Assembly (NCBI GenBank): GCA_016235775.1 | Contig: JACRIU010000011.1 | Location: 1-48,527, forward strand | Direction: 5' to 3' | DNA length: 48,527 nucleotides | Origin: Hydrogenophilales bacterium | GTDB lineage: Bacteria; Pseudomonadota; Gammaproteobacteria; Burkholderiales; Thiobacteraceae | Shown: positions 24,047 through 33,289 of the stretch, in pieces | Position numbering within the stretch: the stretch's first letter is position 1 | How the letters are laid out: every line of letters begins with the position of its first letter | Translations under genes and position numbers: made by a program | The notes under the pieces: model-generated | The model's input: only the letters and a program-made list of their open reading frames with translations | Databases searched by the model: none | Told to the model about the DNA's origin: nothing

Positions 24047-25123
24047 CTACGATCCCGAATTTGCCATTGCTGCCAGATATAGATTCTCCAAGCGAGGCAG
24101 TACGGCGTCGGTACTGAAACGGTGTGTGAACACCCTCTGCCCCGCTTCACCTAAGCGCTTCCGAAGTGCTGGGTCTACGGCGAGCCGAATCATCGCCTCT
24201 GCCAGCCGTTCAACGTCTCCTGGGGGAACGAAAAGCGCATCCTTCCCATCGCACAGCACCTCCGGAATCGATCCCACCGGACAGATGACAATAGGCAGGC
24301 CACAATGCATCGCCTCCAGCATGGAAACGGGGAGCCCTTCAATATGGGAAGGGAGAACGAAAATATCCGCATCCGAAAATGCCCGGCGTTTGGCATCTCC
24401 GGTAACCCAGCCGAGAAAATCAATCCGCGTTTCGATGCCCAATTCATTGGCGAGCGCCTGGGCCGATTTCAACTCACCATCTCCACCCAACACCAGCCTG
24501 CACTGGGCTCGCTCGCATACCCGTGCGAAAGCCTCGATCAACTCGTAGACGCCCTTGTCCCGTTCCAAACGGCCCAAAAACAGAAATCGGATTTCTCCCT
24601 CATGCACGCGTTTTGCCAGTGCCCACTCCACGACGGGATTCTCCATCGCAACGCAATTTTCCGCTGGTACGATTGCGCCGATCCTATCCACCCAACAGTC
24701 CGACAACACTACAACCCGCCAAGCCCGCAGCATAGTGGCCCGGATGTACCGCTGCGCCCAGGCCGGCGATCGGGCAAAAAATTCGGGAAAATTCCCCCCA
24801 TGCACATGCAAGATAACCGGCCGGCAAAAAAGATAGGCGAGCCAGCAGAACATCGATTTGCGCCAGAAGCTGATACCCGAAGCCACATGGACATGGACCA
24901 AGCGGACCTGCCCGGCGACAAGCAATAACAAGAACTGAAACCAAACTGCGCTGGCGACAAATGCTTTTTTCGCCGTTCCGCCCGCAGCTACGGGCGAAAG
25001 GTAGAGAATTCCACAGCGCTCGAAGAATCCGCCATCCCGATAGGCTGCTACAACAGACGACATGCTGCCCCGCCCATCAAGAGGGGTACCAATCATGACA
25101 ACTCCGGCACAATGACCTGACAT
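24047..25123 (-). CDS. GT4-family glycosyltransferase
   Basis: A GT-B-fold retaining glycosyltransferase of about 358 aa. The N-terminal domain has HVHVASGISFWRKSMFCWLA and ILHVHGGNFPEFF. The C-terminal nucleotide-sugar domain has FLGRLERDKGVYELIEAF, LGGDGELKSA, and the EX7E motif region LPSHIEGLPVSMLEAMHCG. It should transfer a sugar onto the growing lipid-linked repeat on the cytoplasmic face. I chose the ATG at 25123, seven bases after the stop of the CapK-like gene; an earlier start at 25165 would overlap that gene by 35 bases. Confidence 0.88.
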   Translation of the reverse strand: MSGHCAGVVMIGTPLDGRGSMSSVVAAYRDGGFFERCGILYLSPVAAGGTAKKAFVASAVWFQFLLLLVAGQVRLVHVHVASGISFWRKSMFCWLAYLFCRPVILHVHGGNFPEFFARSPAWAQRYIRATMLRAWRVVVLSDCWVDRIGAIVPAENCVAMENPVVEWALAKRVHEGEIRFLFLGRLERDKGVYELIEAFARVCERAQCRLVLGGDGELKSAQALANELGIETRIDFLGWVTGDAKRRAFSDADIFVLPSHIEGLPVSMLEAMHCGLPIVICPVGSIPEVLCDGKDALFVPPGDVERLAEAMIRLAVDPALRKRLGEAGQRVFTHRFSTDAVLPRLENLYLAAMANSGS

Positions 25124-25130
25124 CTCTGTT

Positions 25131-26492
25131 TCAGATAGTCCGCACGACGACTCGGAGCTTGCCATTGGAAGTGCGTGGAATCTCTGCTACCTCCCGTACA
25201 CTGATGAGCAACCCCTCGCCCAACTGCGCCTTGGCTGCAGCTACTGCAGCTGCCTTATCTATCTGAGTGCCCGGCGCAGGAACGATGAGAATCTGAACCT
25301 CATCTACGGAGTCCTGACGCACCTGCCCTTCGAGCAGATTAGGAATGTGATCCAAAGCGTTGCTCATCATGAACACATGCCGGCCATCCGGCGTCAGCAC
25401 ATAGTCCTCAACGCGCCCCACGATCTGCTTTACCACCGGGAATGCCCTGCCACAGGGACACGTATAGCCTGGATCAACCGGCATAATCGAATCCCCCAAC
25501 CGGTAGCGAATCCACGGCATCAAGAAGTTATCGAATGATGTGCCAATCACCTCGCAGGTACCATCCTCCTTCGGCGCCAACTCAGTGAAACCGTAATCTG
25601 AAATAACGTGATAATTGCCGTGTTCGCAATTGCCAATCGCGGTCACTCGCTCAGCCGAGCCGTACCAGTCAAAAATCCGGCAGCCGAAAGCCTCCTGCAC
25701 AAGCCGGCGATGCTCATCCGTCACCGTCTCGCTTGAAGTCATGAAGCCACGAAGGCTCTTGCCACGATACGTCCGCCCCGCATTGACCATGTATCGCGCC
25801 AGCAGCAGCACCGCCGATGGATAGACCATACCGAAAACCGGATCGAACGCCTCAATCGCCCGAATGTAATGCTCCGCACTCTGCTCAGACAAATGGTAGG
25901 ACGACATCATCAGCATGTTATCCGCCTTGCTGTAACGCCAGAAAGGCGGCGCCTTCACATCGGCAGGAACAATCTTGTCACCACGAATCCACACCCGGCG
26001 ATCGCCAGGCCGCCCCCCCGCCCAGATGCATTGCCGCCAGACAAAGGCATTTTCCCGGTTAATCGATTGCAGGTCCCGCTGCACCTTCATCGACATGCCG
26101 GTAGTCCCGCTCGTCGAGTTCGAAAAACGCGGCCCCAAAGCATTCTCGGCGAGCATTCGCTCGCCTGCGTCGAACGCATTGCGCTTCGTCAGCACCGGGA
26201 TGCGTTGCACATCCTCAAGCGCGACCAGTTGATCGGGCGAGAACCCCGCAGCCGCAAACGACTCGCGGTAATAGGGCACATGCAATGCCGCATGCCGCAC
26301 CACCTTCTGCAAGCGCTCAAGCTGCAGGCGCTGCATCGCCACGCGCCCCAGCCACTGGGTACGCTCCACCTCTTCCAACTCGCGGCGAAAGGCCGACCCT
26401 TCACGCAGCGTGCGGCGCCCATAACCACGCGCCGACAGCATCATGTTCTGCAGCCAAACCGGACTACGCTTGTAAACAGGCAGGGAATACAT
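25131..26492 (-). CDS. CapK/PaaK-like adenylate-forming enzyme
   Basis: A 453-aa member of the phenylacetate-CoA ligase/CapK branch of the ANL adenylating enzymes. Motifs seen are SNSTSGTTGMSMKVQRD (ATP-binding P-loop), FDWYGSAERVTAIGNCEHG, IRYRLGDSIMP and the hinge/C-terminal GRVEDYVLTPDGRHV with TSNGKLRVVV. A CPCGRAFP cysteine pair is visible, typical of the PaaK group. CapK-like proteins are common in capsule and EPS loci, where the acyl substrate is unknown; activation of an acyl substituent is a reasonable guess. It lies directly between the methyltransferase and GT4 genes in the leftward operon. Confidence 0.87.
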   Translation of the reverse strand: MYSLPVYKRSPVWLQNMMLSARGYGRRTLREGSAFRRELEEVERTQWLGRVAMQRLQLERLQKVVRHAALHVPYYRESFAAAGFSPDQLVALEDVQRIPVLTKRNAFDAGERMLAENALGPRFSNSTSGTTGMSMKVQRDLQSINRENAFVWRQCIWAGGRPGDRRVWIRGDKIVPADVKAPPFWRYSKADNMLMMSSYHLSEQSAEHYIRAIEAFDPVFGMVYPSAVLLLARYMVNAGRTYRGKSLRGFMTSSETVTDEHRRLVQEAFGCRIFDWYGSAERVTAIGNCEHGNYHVISDYGFTELAPKEDGTCEVIGTSFDNFLMPWIRYRLGDSIMPVDPGYTCPCGRAFPVVKQIVGRVEDYVLTPDGRHVFMMSNALDHIPNLLEGQVRQDSVDEVQILIVPAPGTQIDKAAAVAAAKAQLGEGLLISVREVAEIPRTSNGKLRVVVRTI

Positions 26493-26495
26493 CTT

Positions 26496-27194
26496 TTAGT
26501 TTTCCAGCACGACTACTTCGTAGCCGCCATAGGTGAACATTTGCGTCTGCCATGCGCCGAGGCCTTTCTCGAAAGCCTCCTTGAAACGGGGATCGAAATA
26601 GATAATCCAAATCTTGCGTCGATGCCTGCCTAGAGAATCCTTGATTTGACGCAACACCCCTTGCAACACATCCAACTCGAAAGGGTTAAAGAAATAGAAC
26701 GCATTCTCGTCATCTCGAAGCACGTATTCGGTTGCGTCACAGCAGACAGGCTCGATCAGCGATGCATCCGTGGCGCCGTAACGCCGAATGTTAGCCACTG
26801 CTACTTCGTGCAACTCGGGCGAGTACTCGATACCCACCACACGCCTGAAACCCAGCTTGCTCGCCAGCAACAGCACCTTGCCTTTGCCGGAGCCGTAGTC
26901 CACAAACACGCTGTCTTGCGGGAAGGTGAGTGATGACAAGAGTTTTCTAAAAGCACGGCCACGGGTTGGAATATACGGGTGAGCGGAAGCCTTGTTTGGG
27001 TGCTCGAAATCCAGTTCCACCTGGTAAACCCGCGACACCGTGTCAGTAGCATGGCGCCAATCGAACACCCAATCTTCAGCGATGCTCAGCGCACTCTGCA
27101 AAGTACGGCGCATCCCTTGTTCATGCAGGCTTCTCAACAATCTGGCAACCGGCCCGGCTTGCTTATGTTTTTTCTTACTAACGGTTGCACTCAT
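26496..27194 (-). CDS. SAM-dependent methyltransferase
   Basis: A 232-aa class I methyltransferase. The SAM-binding motif I reads VFVDYGSGKGKVLLLASKLG, followed by VVGIEYSPELHEVA (motif II acidic residue) and the NAFYFFNPFELDVL segment as motif IV. GAGGT lies seven bases before the ATG at 27194. In this setting it probably methylates a sugar of the polysaccharide, though protein or lipid targets are not excluded. It lies three bases from the CapK-like gene downstream and 41 bases from the acetyltransferase gene upstream. Confidence 0.85.
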   Translation of the reverse strand: MSATVSKKKHKQAGPVARLLRSLHEQGMRRTLQSALSIAEDWVFDWRHATDTVSRVYQVELDFEHPNKASAHPYIPTRGRAFRKLLSSLTFPQDSVFVDYGSGKGKVLLLASKLGFRRVVGIEYSPELHEVAVANIRRYGATDASLIEPVCCDATEYVLRDDENAFYFFNPFELDVLQGVLRQIKDSLGRHRRKIWIIYFDPRFKEAFEKGLGAWQTQMFTYGGYEVVVLEN

Positions 27195-27235
27195 TACATG
27201 ACCTCACATGAACTCGGGTTACGACCACCGGCCAA

Positions 27236-27685
27236 TCAGCTATCCAGCGCCTGTTCATCCGCAAGGCCATCACCACGTAGGATCAGGCGCGCGGGTATGC
27301 CCACGGCCACAGCGCTGGCCGGCACGTCTTGCAATACCACTGCGTTCGCACCGATCTTGGCGCCCCGCCCAATCCGCACCGGGCCAAGGATTTTGGCGCC
27401 TGCACCTATCAACACATCACTCTCGATCACAGGTACATCCAGCAACTCGGAACGACCGCCAATGGTTACCCCAGGAGCGATGACAACGTTATCGCCAATA
27501 ACCACCCGCCGGTGAATCACAATACACAAGCCGTGATAGCCCAACACCACATCACGCCCAATACGCACCGATGGGGGTATCACGGCGCTGAACACCAAAC
27601 GATTGAATACATAGATCAAGTGAGGCAACACCGGCACCCCAAGGTTATAAAGCCAATGTGACAAGCGATAGAGTCGCATCAGCAT
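27236..27685 (-). CDS. Serine-acetyltransferase-like hexapeptide-repeat protein, 149 aa
   Basis: A left-handed beta-helix acyltransferase. The hexapeptide pattern starts at about residue 40 (VRIGRDVVLGYHGLCIVIHR) and continues through IGDNVVIAPGVTIGG and IGAGAKILGPVRIG, ending in the VPASAVAVGIPAR loop. The CysE-like active-site His is present in GYHG. It likely O-acetylates a sugar residue of the polysaccharide. The start overlaps the end of the GT4 gene by 7 bases, so the two are cotranscribed. Confidence 0.85.
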   Translation of the reverse strand: MLMRLYRLSHWLYNLGVPVLPHLIYVFNRLVFSAVIPPSVRIGRDVVLGYHGLCIVIHRRVVIGDNVVIAPGVTIGGRSELLDVPVIESDVLIGAGAKILGPVRIGRGAKIGANAVVLQDVPASAVAVGIPARLILRGDGLADEQALDS

Positions 27686-28797
27686 GATGGTTTCCGCCCC
27701 GCTAGACGCATGGTTTCCGCATAGGCTGCGACCGTCTGGTCAGCAATAGCCGGCCACGAAAATTCACCCTGAGCCAGATGCCATGCCGCCAAGCCCAGGG
27801 TTTGGGCATATGCCGGCGCCGTCACCAAGCGGCATATCGCCGCCGCCAAGGCCGCGCTGTCCCTGGGCGGGACCAGCAAGCCGTTCTCTCCCCCACGCAC
27901 CATCTCCGGAATGCTACCCACTCGGCTGGCGACCACCGGGCGGGCATAGGCCATAGCCAGCCCAGCCACCCCGCTCTGGGTGCCATCGGTGTAGGGCAAC
28001 ACCACGACTTGGGCGCGCCGGAATATTTCCGGCACCCTCTCTTTGGGGATGAAACCTTCGTGAATCTCGAACAAGCCGCTGCCTTCAATCTCGGGGCGAT
28101 ACCGATCCAGATCACCTCCCCGGCCAGCAATCACCCCTTTGACGCGCAAGCCTTCATCGGCCAAGCGCTGCACGGCTTCTATGAAATAGGACAAGCCCTT
28201 GTAAGGCTGGATACGGCCGAAAAACAACAGACATCCTGGTTCCCACCCGAAATCCGGTTGCGCACAGATCGCCCCCAGCGGGCCGTGGGGAATGGCGAAC
28301 ACCTTTCCGCGCAGACGGGGCAGCAATGCTTCCACTTCCCGCCGCAGAAAATCACCGTGGGCAATAGCGGTGTCACAACACCGTCTGAGCAACCAACGAT
28401 ATAGGTGGTAACGCTTACGCAAGCCGCGCAAGCGCGTCTCGCCGGTATGCAACACCGGGTCGTGAATGGTGAGCACCAACGGATAGCTACGCAACCAAGG
28501 CAAAGTGGCCATCAGGTAATCCCATAACGACTCCTGTAAATGCACCAAGTCCGGTCTGAATGCCGAAATAGCACGGCGAATCGCGTTTGCATTTCGTAGC
28601 ACGGCCAGCGGCGACCGCCCATGGCGCACACGCAGGATCAACAAATTGGCAGGTGGCGGCCCATCCGCCTCTTGGCCAAGCTCGCGACGGAAGCAGTCTT
28701 CCTCCACCACCAGCAATACCGTGTGCTGGCGCGCCAATGCGCTAGCCAAGCGATAGGAATACTCGGCAAAGTGGAGGGCGATGAGGGCGATGCGCAT
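27679..28797 (-). CDS. GT4-family glycosyltransferase
   Basis: A 372-aa GT-B glycosyltransferase. It begins MRIALIALHFAEYSYRLASA, has FRPDLVHLQESLWDYLMATL in the acceptor domain and LLFFGRIQPYKGLSYFIEAV in the donor domain. The EX7E region is modified to LPYTDGTQSGVAGLAMAYAR, a variation found in some GT4 enzymes. I chose the ATG at 28797 (a TTG three codons earlier is possible). It belongs to the leftward EPS operon, 12 bases after the acetyltransferase stop at 28810. Confidence 0.87.
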   Translation of the reverse strand: MRIALIALHFAEYSYRLASALARQHTVLLVVEEDCFRRELGQEADGPPPANLLILRVRHGRSPLAVLRNANAIRRAISAFRPDLVHLQESLWDYLMATLPWLRSYPLVLTIHDPVLHTGETRLRGLRKRYHLYRWLLRRCCDTAIAHGDFLRREVEALLPRLRGKVFAIPHGPLGAICAQPDFGWEPGCLLFFGRIQPYKGLSYFIEAVQRLADEGLRVKGVIAGRGGDLDRYRPEIEGSGLFEIHEGFIPKERVPEIFRRAQVVVLPYTDGTQSGVAGLAMAYARPVVASRVGSIPEMVRGGENGLLVPPRDSAALAAAICRLVTAPAYAQTLGLAAWHLAQGEFSWPAIADQTVAAYAETMRLAGRKPSC

Positions 28798-28809
28798 GCT
28801 AATCAATAC

Positions 28810-29409
28810 TCAAAGTTGAACGGGGTTCATCACATCAGGCGCAGCATTCGTTTTGATAATCCGCATGGGATTTCCCACAACGACTGACGATGGCGGCACA
28901 TCCTTCGTTACAACGGCGCCACCGGCGATGATGGCGCCATCGCCCACCGTCACTCCGCCCACAACGATAGCGTGAGGCCCTATCCACACATTATTTCCAA
29001 TTACGGGGTAGCCGCTCACACGCTCGCCATTAGCCAAAATTCTGTCCTTTTGCCCTAGCGTCACGCCATGGAACAAAGTGACATTGGAGCCAATCTGCGC
29101 ACCTGCCGACACCACCAATCCCCATCCATGGGTAATCTTTAGGCCGATGCCTACCCTGCATTGCCTCGGAAAATCCATTCCGCCCGCACTTTGAGCCCAT
29201 GCATGGCTTATCCGAAACAGAATGCCGATGGTCGAACGTAGTAGAGCCGGTTGCATTTGCGCCCACTGGGCAAGCCGCAACGACAGCACAGGTCGCAAGG
29301 TGCGCTCAAGCAGAAATCCGCGTATAAAAAGTAGCAATGATTTTCGGCCAAATGCCCGGATCAAATCGCCATCGATCGCAGCTCTGAGGCTGGCTGACTG
29401 ATTGCTCAC
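28810..29409 (-). CDS. Serine-acetyltransferase-like acyltransferase, about 199 aa
   Basis: A CysE-related hexapeptide acyltransferase: an N-terminal helical part, then the beta-helix with [31 protein letters not shown] and [20 protein letters not shown], and the ending [16 protein letters not shown] role in O-acetylation of the EPS is more likely than cysteine synthesis, given the operon. The GTG at 29409 is my choice: it follows the GT2 stop (29414) by four bases and has AGGTGA upstream; an ATG at 29466 would overlap GT2 by 53 bases. Confidence 0.83.
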   Translation of the reverse strand: MSNQSASLRAAIDGDLIRAFGRKSLLLFIRGFLLERTLRPVLSLRLAQWAQMQPALLRSTIGILFRISHAWAQSAGGMDFPRQCRVGIGLKITHGWGLVVSAGAQIGSNVTLFHGVTLGQKDRILANGERVSGYPVIGNNVWIGPHAIVVGGVTVGDGAIIAGGAVVTKDVPPSSVVVGNPMRIIKTNAAPDVMNPVQL

Positions 29410-29413
29410 TAAC

Positions 29414-30439
29414 TCACCTACCCAAAATGGCGCTGAAGACAAAATGCGCCTCTTCCGTTCGCCCACGCAACAACGCCTTCATTCCTTCGAGCGCCAATCT
29501 GGACTTAACCCAAAATTGTGCTTCAGGAAAAAACCGCTTCGTCACAAGCAACCGGTTTCTGCAAGAACATCGCTCTGACACACTCAGCCCCTTACTCCGT
29601 GGCGTCTTTTTAGTCGCCGCGCCGACCTTGTGATAAACGATACTGAGTGGCGCGTACAAAGAGGAGAAACCCAGTTTTCTTCCCCGCTCGGCCCAATCCA
29701 ATTCTTCAAAGTACAAAAAATAGTCCTCGCACATCAACCCGACTTGCTCAAGGAAAGTGCGCGAAACAAGCATCGAGGCGCCAACGACATAGGCTGCATT
29801 TTTCTCTACGCTGGTGGGATCAACCGGAACAGCCCCGATTGAACAACCACAACCGATCGGCGCCGCCAAACCAATTTTTTTCGAGTAACTGGCGCACCCA
29901 AAGGCTTGAACACGGTCAGGTTCAGCATAGAAAATTAACGTTGAACCCACTATTCCGCGCCCCGATGTCTCACCCATTCGGTCAATAAGCGCACGCAACG
30001 CCCCAGCATCGACAACCGTATCGTTGTTAAGCGCCCAGATATAATCGGCATCCCCTCTGGCCAGCGCATAGCGGAAGCCAACATTATTGCCGCCTGCAAA
30101 GCCCAGGTTGGCCCCAGTTTGTATCAGCACCAGCGGAGGATGCTCCGCCAAATCGCCACCGCGCTCCGCTTCCGCGCGGTCATAATCCGCCCATATGAGC
30201 GGCTTGGGGATTGAGGGGGTGACCAGATGCGCCAGTGTGGGATTCGATGGACTCACAATCAACTCACCCCGCGCCCACTCCTTGATACGCTCAAGCGAGT
30301 CATCGCTGGAATCGTTGTCGCACACCACGACCGTAAAATCGGTGTAATCAAGCCGGAACACGCTTTCGAGACACTCGATGGTGTCGCGCCAACCGTTCCA
30401 GTTGACCAGCACGATACATACACGACTTGGCTTGCTCAT
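29414..30439 (-). CDS. GT2-family glycosyltransferase
   Basis: A GT-A-fold inverting glycosyltransferase of about 341 aa (rhamnosyltransferase-like subgroup). It begins [20 protein letters not shown], then [32 protein letters not shown] and the DXD-region [15 protein letters not shown]; a later [20 protein letters not shown] holds the candidate catalytic base. The ATG at 30439 overlaps the sulfotransferase stop as ATGA, showing translational coupling. Base composition appears somewhat lower in GC than the flanking housekeeping genes. Confidence 0.9.
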   Translation of the reverse strand: MSKPSRVCIVLVNWNGWRDTIECLESVFRLDYTDFTVVVCDNDSSDDSLERIKEWARGELIVSPSNPTLAHLVTPSIPKPLIWADYDRAEAERGGDLAEHPPLVLIQTGANLGFAGGNNVGFRYALARGDADYIWALNNDTVVDAGALRALIDRMGETSGRGIVGSTLIFYAEPDRVQAFGCASYSKKIGLAAPIGCGCSIGAVPVDPTSVEKNAAYVVGASMLVSRTFLEQVGLMCEDYFLYFEELDWAERGRKLGFSSLYAPLSIVYHKVGAATKKTPRSKGLSVSERCSCRNRLLVTKRFFPEAQFWVKSRLALEGMKALLRGRTEEAHFVFSAILGR

Positions 30440-31365
30440 TTCTGCGATGCTCGGCGAGCTGCATCGTTGGGTTTCTCTGCCAACCAATGGCTGAGGTCAC
30501 GACCGATCAGTTCTTGAAGCTGGCGGATGTCAGGCGCAAAACGATCACGCAAATGGGCACGCAGCGCTGGCGCCATTGGAGAGGCTTTGAACGGTTTGCG
30601 GTTCCGCGTCTGTATCCACCACATCAAGCCCATCATGGGGCGTCGCACACCCACTGGCAGCAAGGCCTTGGCCACCCTCTTGATTCGGGATTTCTCATCC
30701 AGCAAACCCTGAAAGCCCATGCTGACAGGCATGTAGGCTTGATGTGACTCCTCCTCTGAAATCGGCACGTATGGTATCGACGGCAGATCGAGAAATGCAT
30801 AAATCCGGCGCAAGGTTTCCTGCGGCTCCCTTTTCAGATCCTCGGACAGCAAAAAAAATAGATTTCCCCTGGGAAAGTACTTGAGGTAACGCGACACCTG
30901 CTCGAAGTAAAAGCCTCTTCGGCTGTAACTGAAATCAGATTGACTCAGATGATCCCCGCGCATCCGCTCGCTCTCGGCGTCTAACGCATCGGCAAAATCC
31001 AAAGGCTCACGCCCTCGTCGTACCGTCATCCAGTAGTGGCTGTAGGCACGGGAAATCGGCTCGCGCAAAATGAAAATAAGTTTGGCGGCTGGGAAATATT
31101 GGGCGAGTCGCGCAGGCACTTCCGGAAAAAACAGATACTCCGGGTCTATTTCTCCCGCCAAGGCATCTTGCGGGGCGCCATCAAAGTAGTTGGCCAGATA
31201 GTGCCCTATCCCCAAAGGCCACTCACCATGTCCATCGTCAAAGAAATGCGTTTCCTTGACAGATGGCAGGAACACCGCCGGATGCCTGGAAAGATGATGA
31301 TGGAGCGCAGTGGTCCCGCTCTTTTGAGCACCTACGCAAAAAAAACTGGGGGTGTGCAATTTCAT
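30436..31365 (-). CDS. Sulfotransferase-domain protein
   Basis: A 309-aa PAPS-dependent sulfotransferase resembling the heparan-sulfate N/O-sulfotransferase group. The 5'-phosphosulfate loop is [19 protein letters not shown] near the N-terminus; the 3'-phosphate loop is [16 protein letters not shown] around 100. [13 protein letters not shown] matches the substrate-region pattern. It may sulfate the exopolysaccharide or a lipid-linked precursor. Both ends overlap neighbours by ATGA, the acetyltransferase upstream and the GT2 downstream, so it belongs firmly to this operon. No PAPS-synthesis genes are in the window. Confidence 0.87.
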   Translation of the reverse strand: MKLHTPSFFCVGAQKSGTTALHHHLSRHPAVFLPSVKETHFFDDGHGEWPLGIGHYLANYFDGAPQDALAGEIDPEYLFFPEVPARLAQYFPAAKLIFILREPISRAYSHYWMTVRRGREPLDFADALDAESERMRGDHLSQSDFSYSRRGFYFEQVSRYLKYFPRGNLFFLLSEDLKREPQETLRRIYAFLDLPSIPYVPISEEESHQAYMPVSMGFQGLLDEKSRIKRVAKALLPVGVRRPMMGLMWWIQTRNRKPFKASPMAPALRAHLRDRFAPDIRQLQELIGRDLSHWLAEKPNDAARRASQK

Positions 31366-31943
31366 ATACTTGCTTCTTGCACACGCATGCGAATGACTTT
31401 TGCAGGTACGCCACCGACAATTGCATAAGGCGGGACATCCTTATTCACCAATGCGCCGGCGGCCACGACAGCGCCGGCGCCTATTGTTACCCCCCTGAGA
31501 ATGATAGCGCCATGACCAATCCAGACATCGTCTTCAATTTTGACCGGTCTAGTGTTAATACCCTGCGACTTCATTGGAATAGAAACATCATCAAACCCAT
31601 GGTCGGTATCACGAATCGTTACGGCCTGAGCGATCATTGTGTTACGCCCGATCGTAATGCTTTCATTGCACCCGAAAACACAAAACTCGCCACAAAACGC
31701 ACCTACCCCAAATCTAATTTCCCCGCTACCCTGAAAAATGCTAAATGCCCCAATAGCGTTATCGCCTTCAAGGCGAATCAATAATTTTTTATTACCCTGG
31801 AAGGGCTTAACCAAAATATTCATTCCGAAACTGCAACCAGAACCCATGCGAAAAAACATGCCAAACAAGAGCCGCACCCGACAATAGGACATGCGGCTTC
31901 GCAGTTTTGATAAAGCCAAGAACACAGAGTATCGATCGATCAT
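31362..31943 (-). CDS. WcaF/LacA-type acyltransferase, 193 aa
   Basis: A hexapeptide-repeat acetyltransferase. It begins [20 protein letters not shown] and has the beta-helix with [20 protein letters not shown], where the His of the TDHG motif is the expected catalytic base, then [20 protein letters not shown] and the [15 protein letters not shown] cap. It likely acetylates a sugar of the repeat unit. The ATG at 31943 follows the flippase stop by two bases. The gene is visibly AT-richer than most of the window. Confidence 0.87.
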   Translation of the reverse strand: MIDRYSVFLALSKLRSRMSYCRVRLLFGMFFRMGSGCSFGMNILVKPFQGNKKLLIRLEGDNAIGAFSIFQGSGEIRFGVGAFCGEFCVFGCNESITIGRNTMIAQAVTIRDTDHGFDDVSIPMKSQGINTRPVKIEDDVWIGHGAIILRGVTIGAGAVVAAGALVNKDVPPYAIVGGVPAKVIRMRVQEASI

Positions 31944-31945
31944 CG

Positions 31946-33289
31946 TCAAGATTGTCTTATCGATTGCCGGAAAGCTGGAGCAAGGAAATGAACCATCACT
32001 CCCAGTTTCTTCCGCACAGACAACATCGCCAAAATATTTAGTACGACGCCGCCGACCATGGTCGAGAATGCGGCGCCCAGCGCACCAAAGTAAGGAATTA
32101 GCGAGAAATTCAGCGCGACCGTAATAAGAACGCTGGCTATAGAACAACTACGCAATATCCTTTCATTGCCAGTCATTATTAGTATTTGTCCTACCGAACC
32201 AGTCGCCACATTAATCATCTGCCCTAAGGCCAAGATAACCAACACCCACTCCCCTTGTTCGAACTGTGGCCCGAACAGGGAAAGCACCACCTTCGGCATG
32301 GCAACCAAGACAAACAAGATAGGGCTGGCGATCAACAGGGTCAGCCGGGTTGAACGCACCGCATACTGCGCCAAGCCGGCCAAGTCATTGTTGCAATGAA
32401 ACACGGCAAACTTTGGCGCCGCATAACTGTTGACGGCCAGCAGGATGAAGGTGGTGAGCATGGCGAGGCGAGCGGCGACGCCGTAGACCCCCACATCGGC
32501 TGCGGTTCCCAAAGCGCCCAGGATGAGGACATCCACAGTGCTGACAAGCGTGTTAAGTAACGCCACCCACAGCAAGGGGCTGCCGGAACGTAGTAAACGC
32601 GAGGACAGCAGCTCTGTGCGCTCGCCACCTCCATGCGACGCCGCCAATCGGCGCCAAGCCAGGTAACCGAGCATGAGCGCGGCAATGTTGCCTGCGATAT
32701 GCGCCGCCATGGCCGCTGACAGGCCAAATGCTTGGCCAGCCACGAAGAGGATGAAAACCGTGACGAGGGGTGTAATAAAAACTTGGGCCAACTGGGATTC
32801 GATAAACCGCTGAGCTCCGCGCAACAGTTCCGAATAGAACATGGCAAGGGTGGCCGGCAAGACGGTCAGGGAGAGCCAGTAAAGAACATGGGCAAGCGCG
32901 GGTTTGCTGAATACCACATCCGCAAGCACTGGCGCGGCCAGCCACAAGAGCAAAGTACACAGCAAGGATGAAATTAAGCCGATGCGGATGGTTGCCTTGG
33001 CCACATCGCCAACGGCGGCCCATTGGCCCGCGCTTGCATGCGGCGCCACCTCGCGCACGATGATGCTATCCAAGCCCAGGCGCGCGACGATACCGACCAG
33101 CCCAACAACGGTCAGGCCCAGGAAAAGCAAACCCACGCCTTCCGCCCCAACATATCGTGCGAGAATTAGATTGAATACCAAGCCCAGGCCGGCGCCGCCA
33201 ATACGAAGTGAAAAGGAAAGGCCCGTCCCACGGATCAGATCACATGTTACAGGGTCGAACCGGATGAGTGAAAGCATCTTTATTGCCAT
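31946..33289 (-). CDS. Wzx-like polysaccharide flippase
   Basis: A 447-aa inner-membrane protein with about 12 hydrophobic segments of the MOP/polysaccharide-synthesis superfamily. It begins with basic residues and [20 protein letters not shown], then [20 protein letters not shown]. It should flip the lipid-linked repeat unit to the periplasmic face for polymerisation. The start overlaps the end of the Wzy-like gene by ten bases, and the stop is two bases before the acetyltransferase ATG. Confidence 0.9.
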   Translation of the reverse strand: MAIKMLSLIRFDPVTCDLIRGTGLSFSLRIGGAGLGLVFNLILARYVGAEGVGLLFLGLTVVGLVGIVARLGLDSIIVREVAPHASAGQWAAVGDVAKATIRIGLISSLLCTLLLWLAAPVLADVVFSKPALAHVLYWLSLTVLPATLAMFYSELLRGAQRFIESQLAQVFITPLVTVFILFVAGQAFGLSAAMAAHIAGNIAALMLGYLAWRRLAASHGGGERTELLSSRLLRSGSPLLWVALLNTLVSTVDVLILGALGTAADVGVYGVAARLAMLTTFILLAVNSYAAPKFAVFHCNNDLAGLAQYAVRSTRLTLLIASPILFVLVAMPKVVLSLFGPQFEQGEWVLVILALGQMINVATGSVGQILIMTGNERILRSCSIASVLITVALNFSLIPYFGALGAAFSTMVGGVVLNILAMLSVRKKLGVMVHFLAPAFRQSIRQS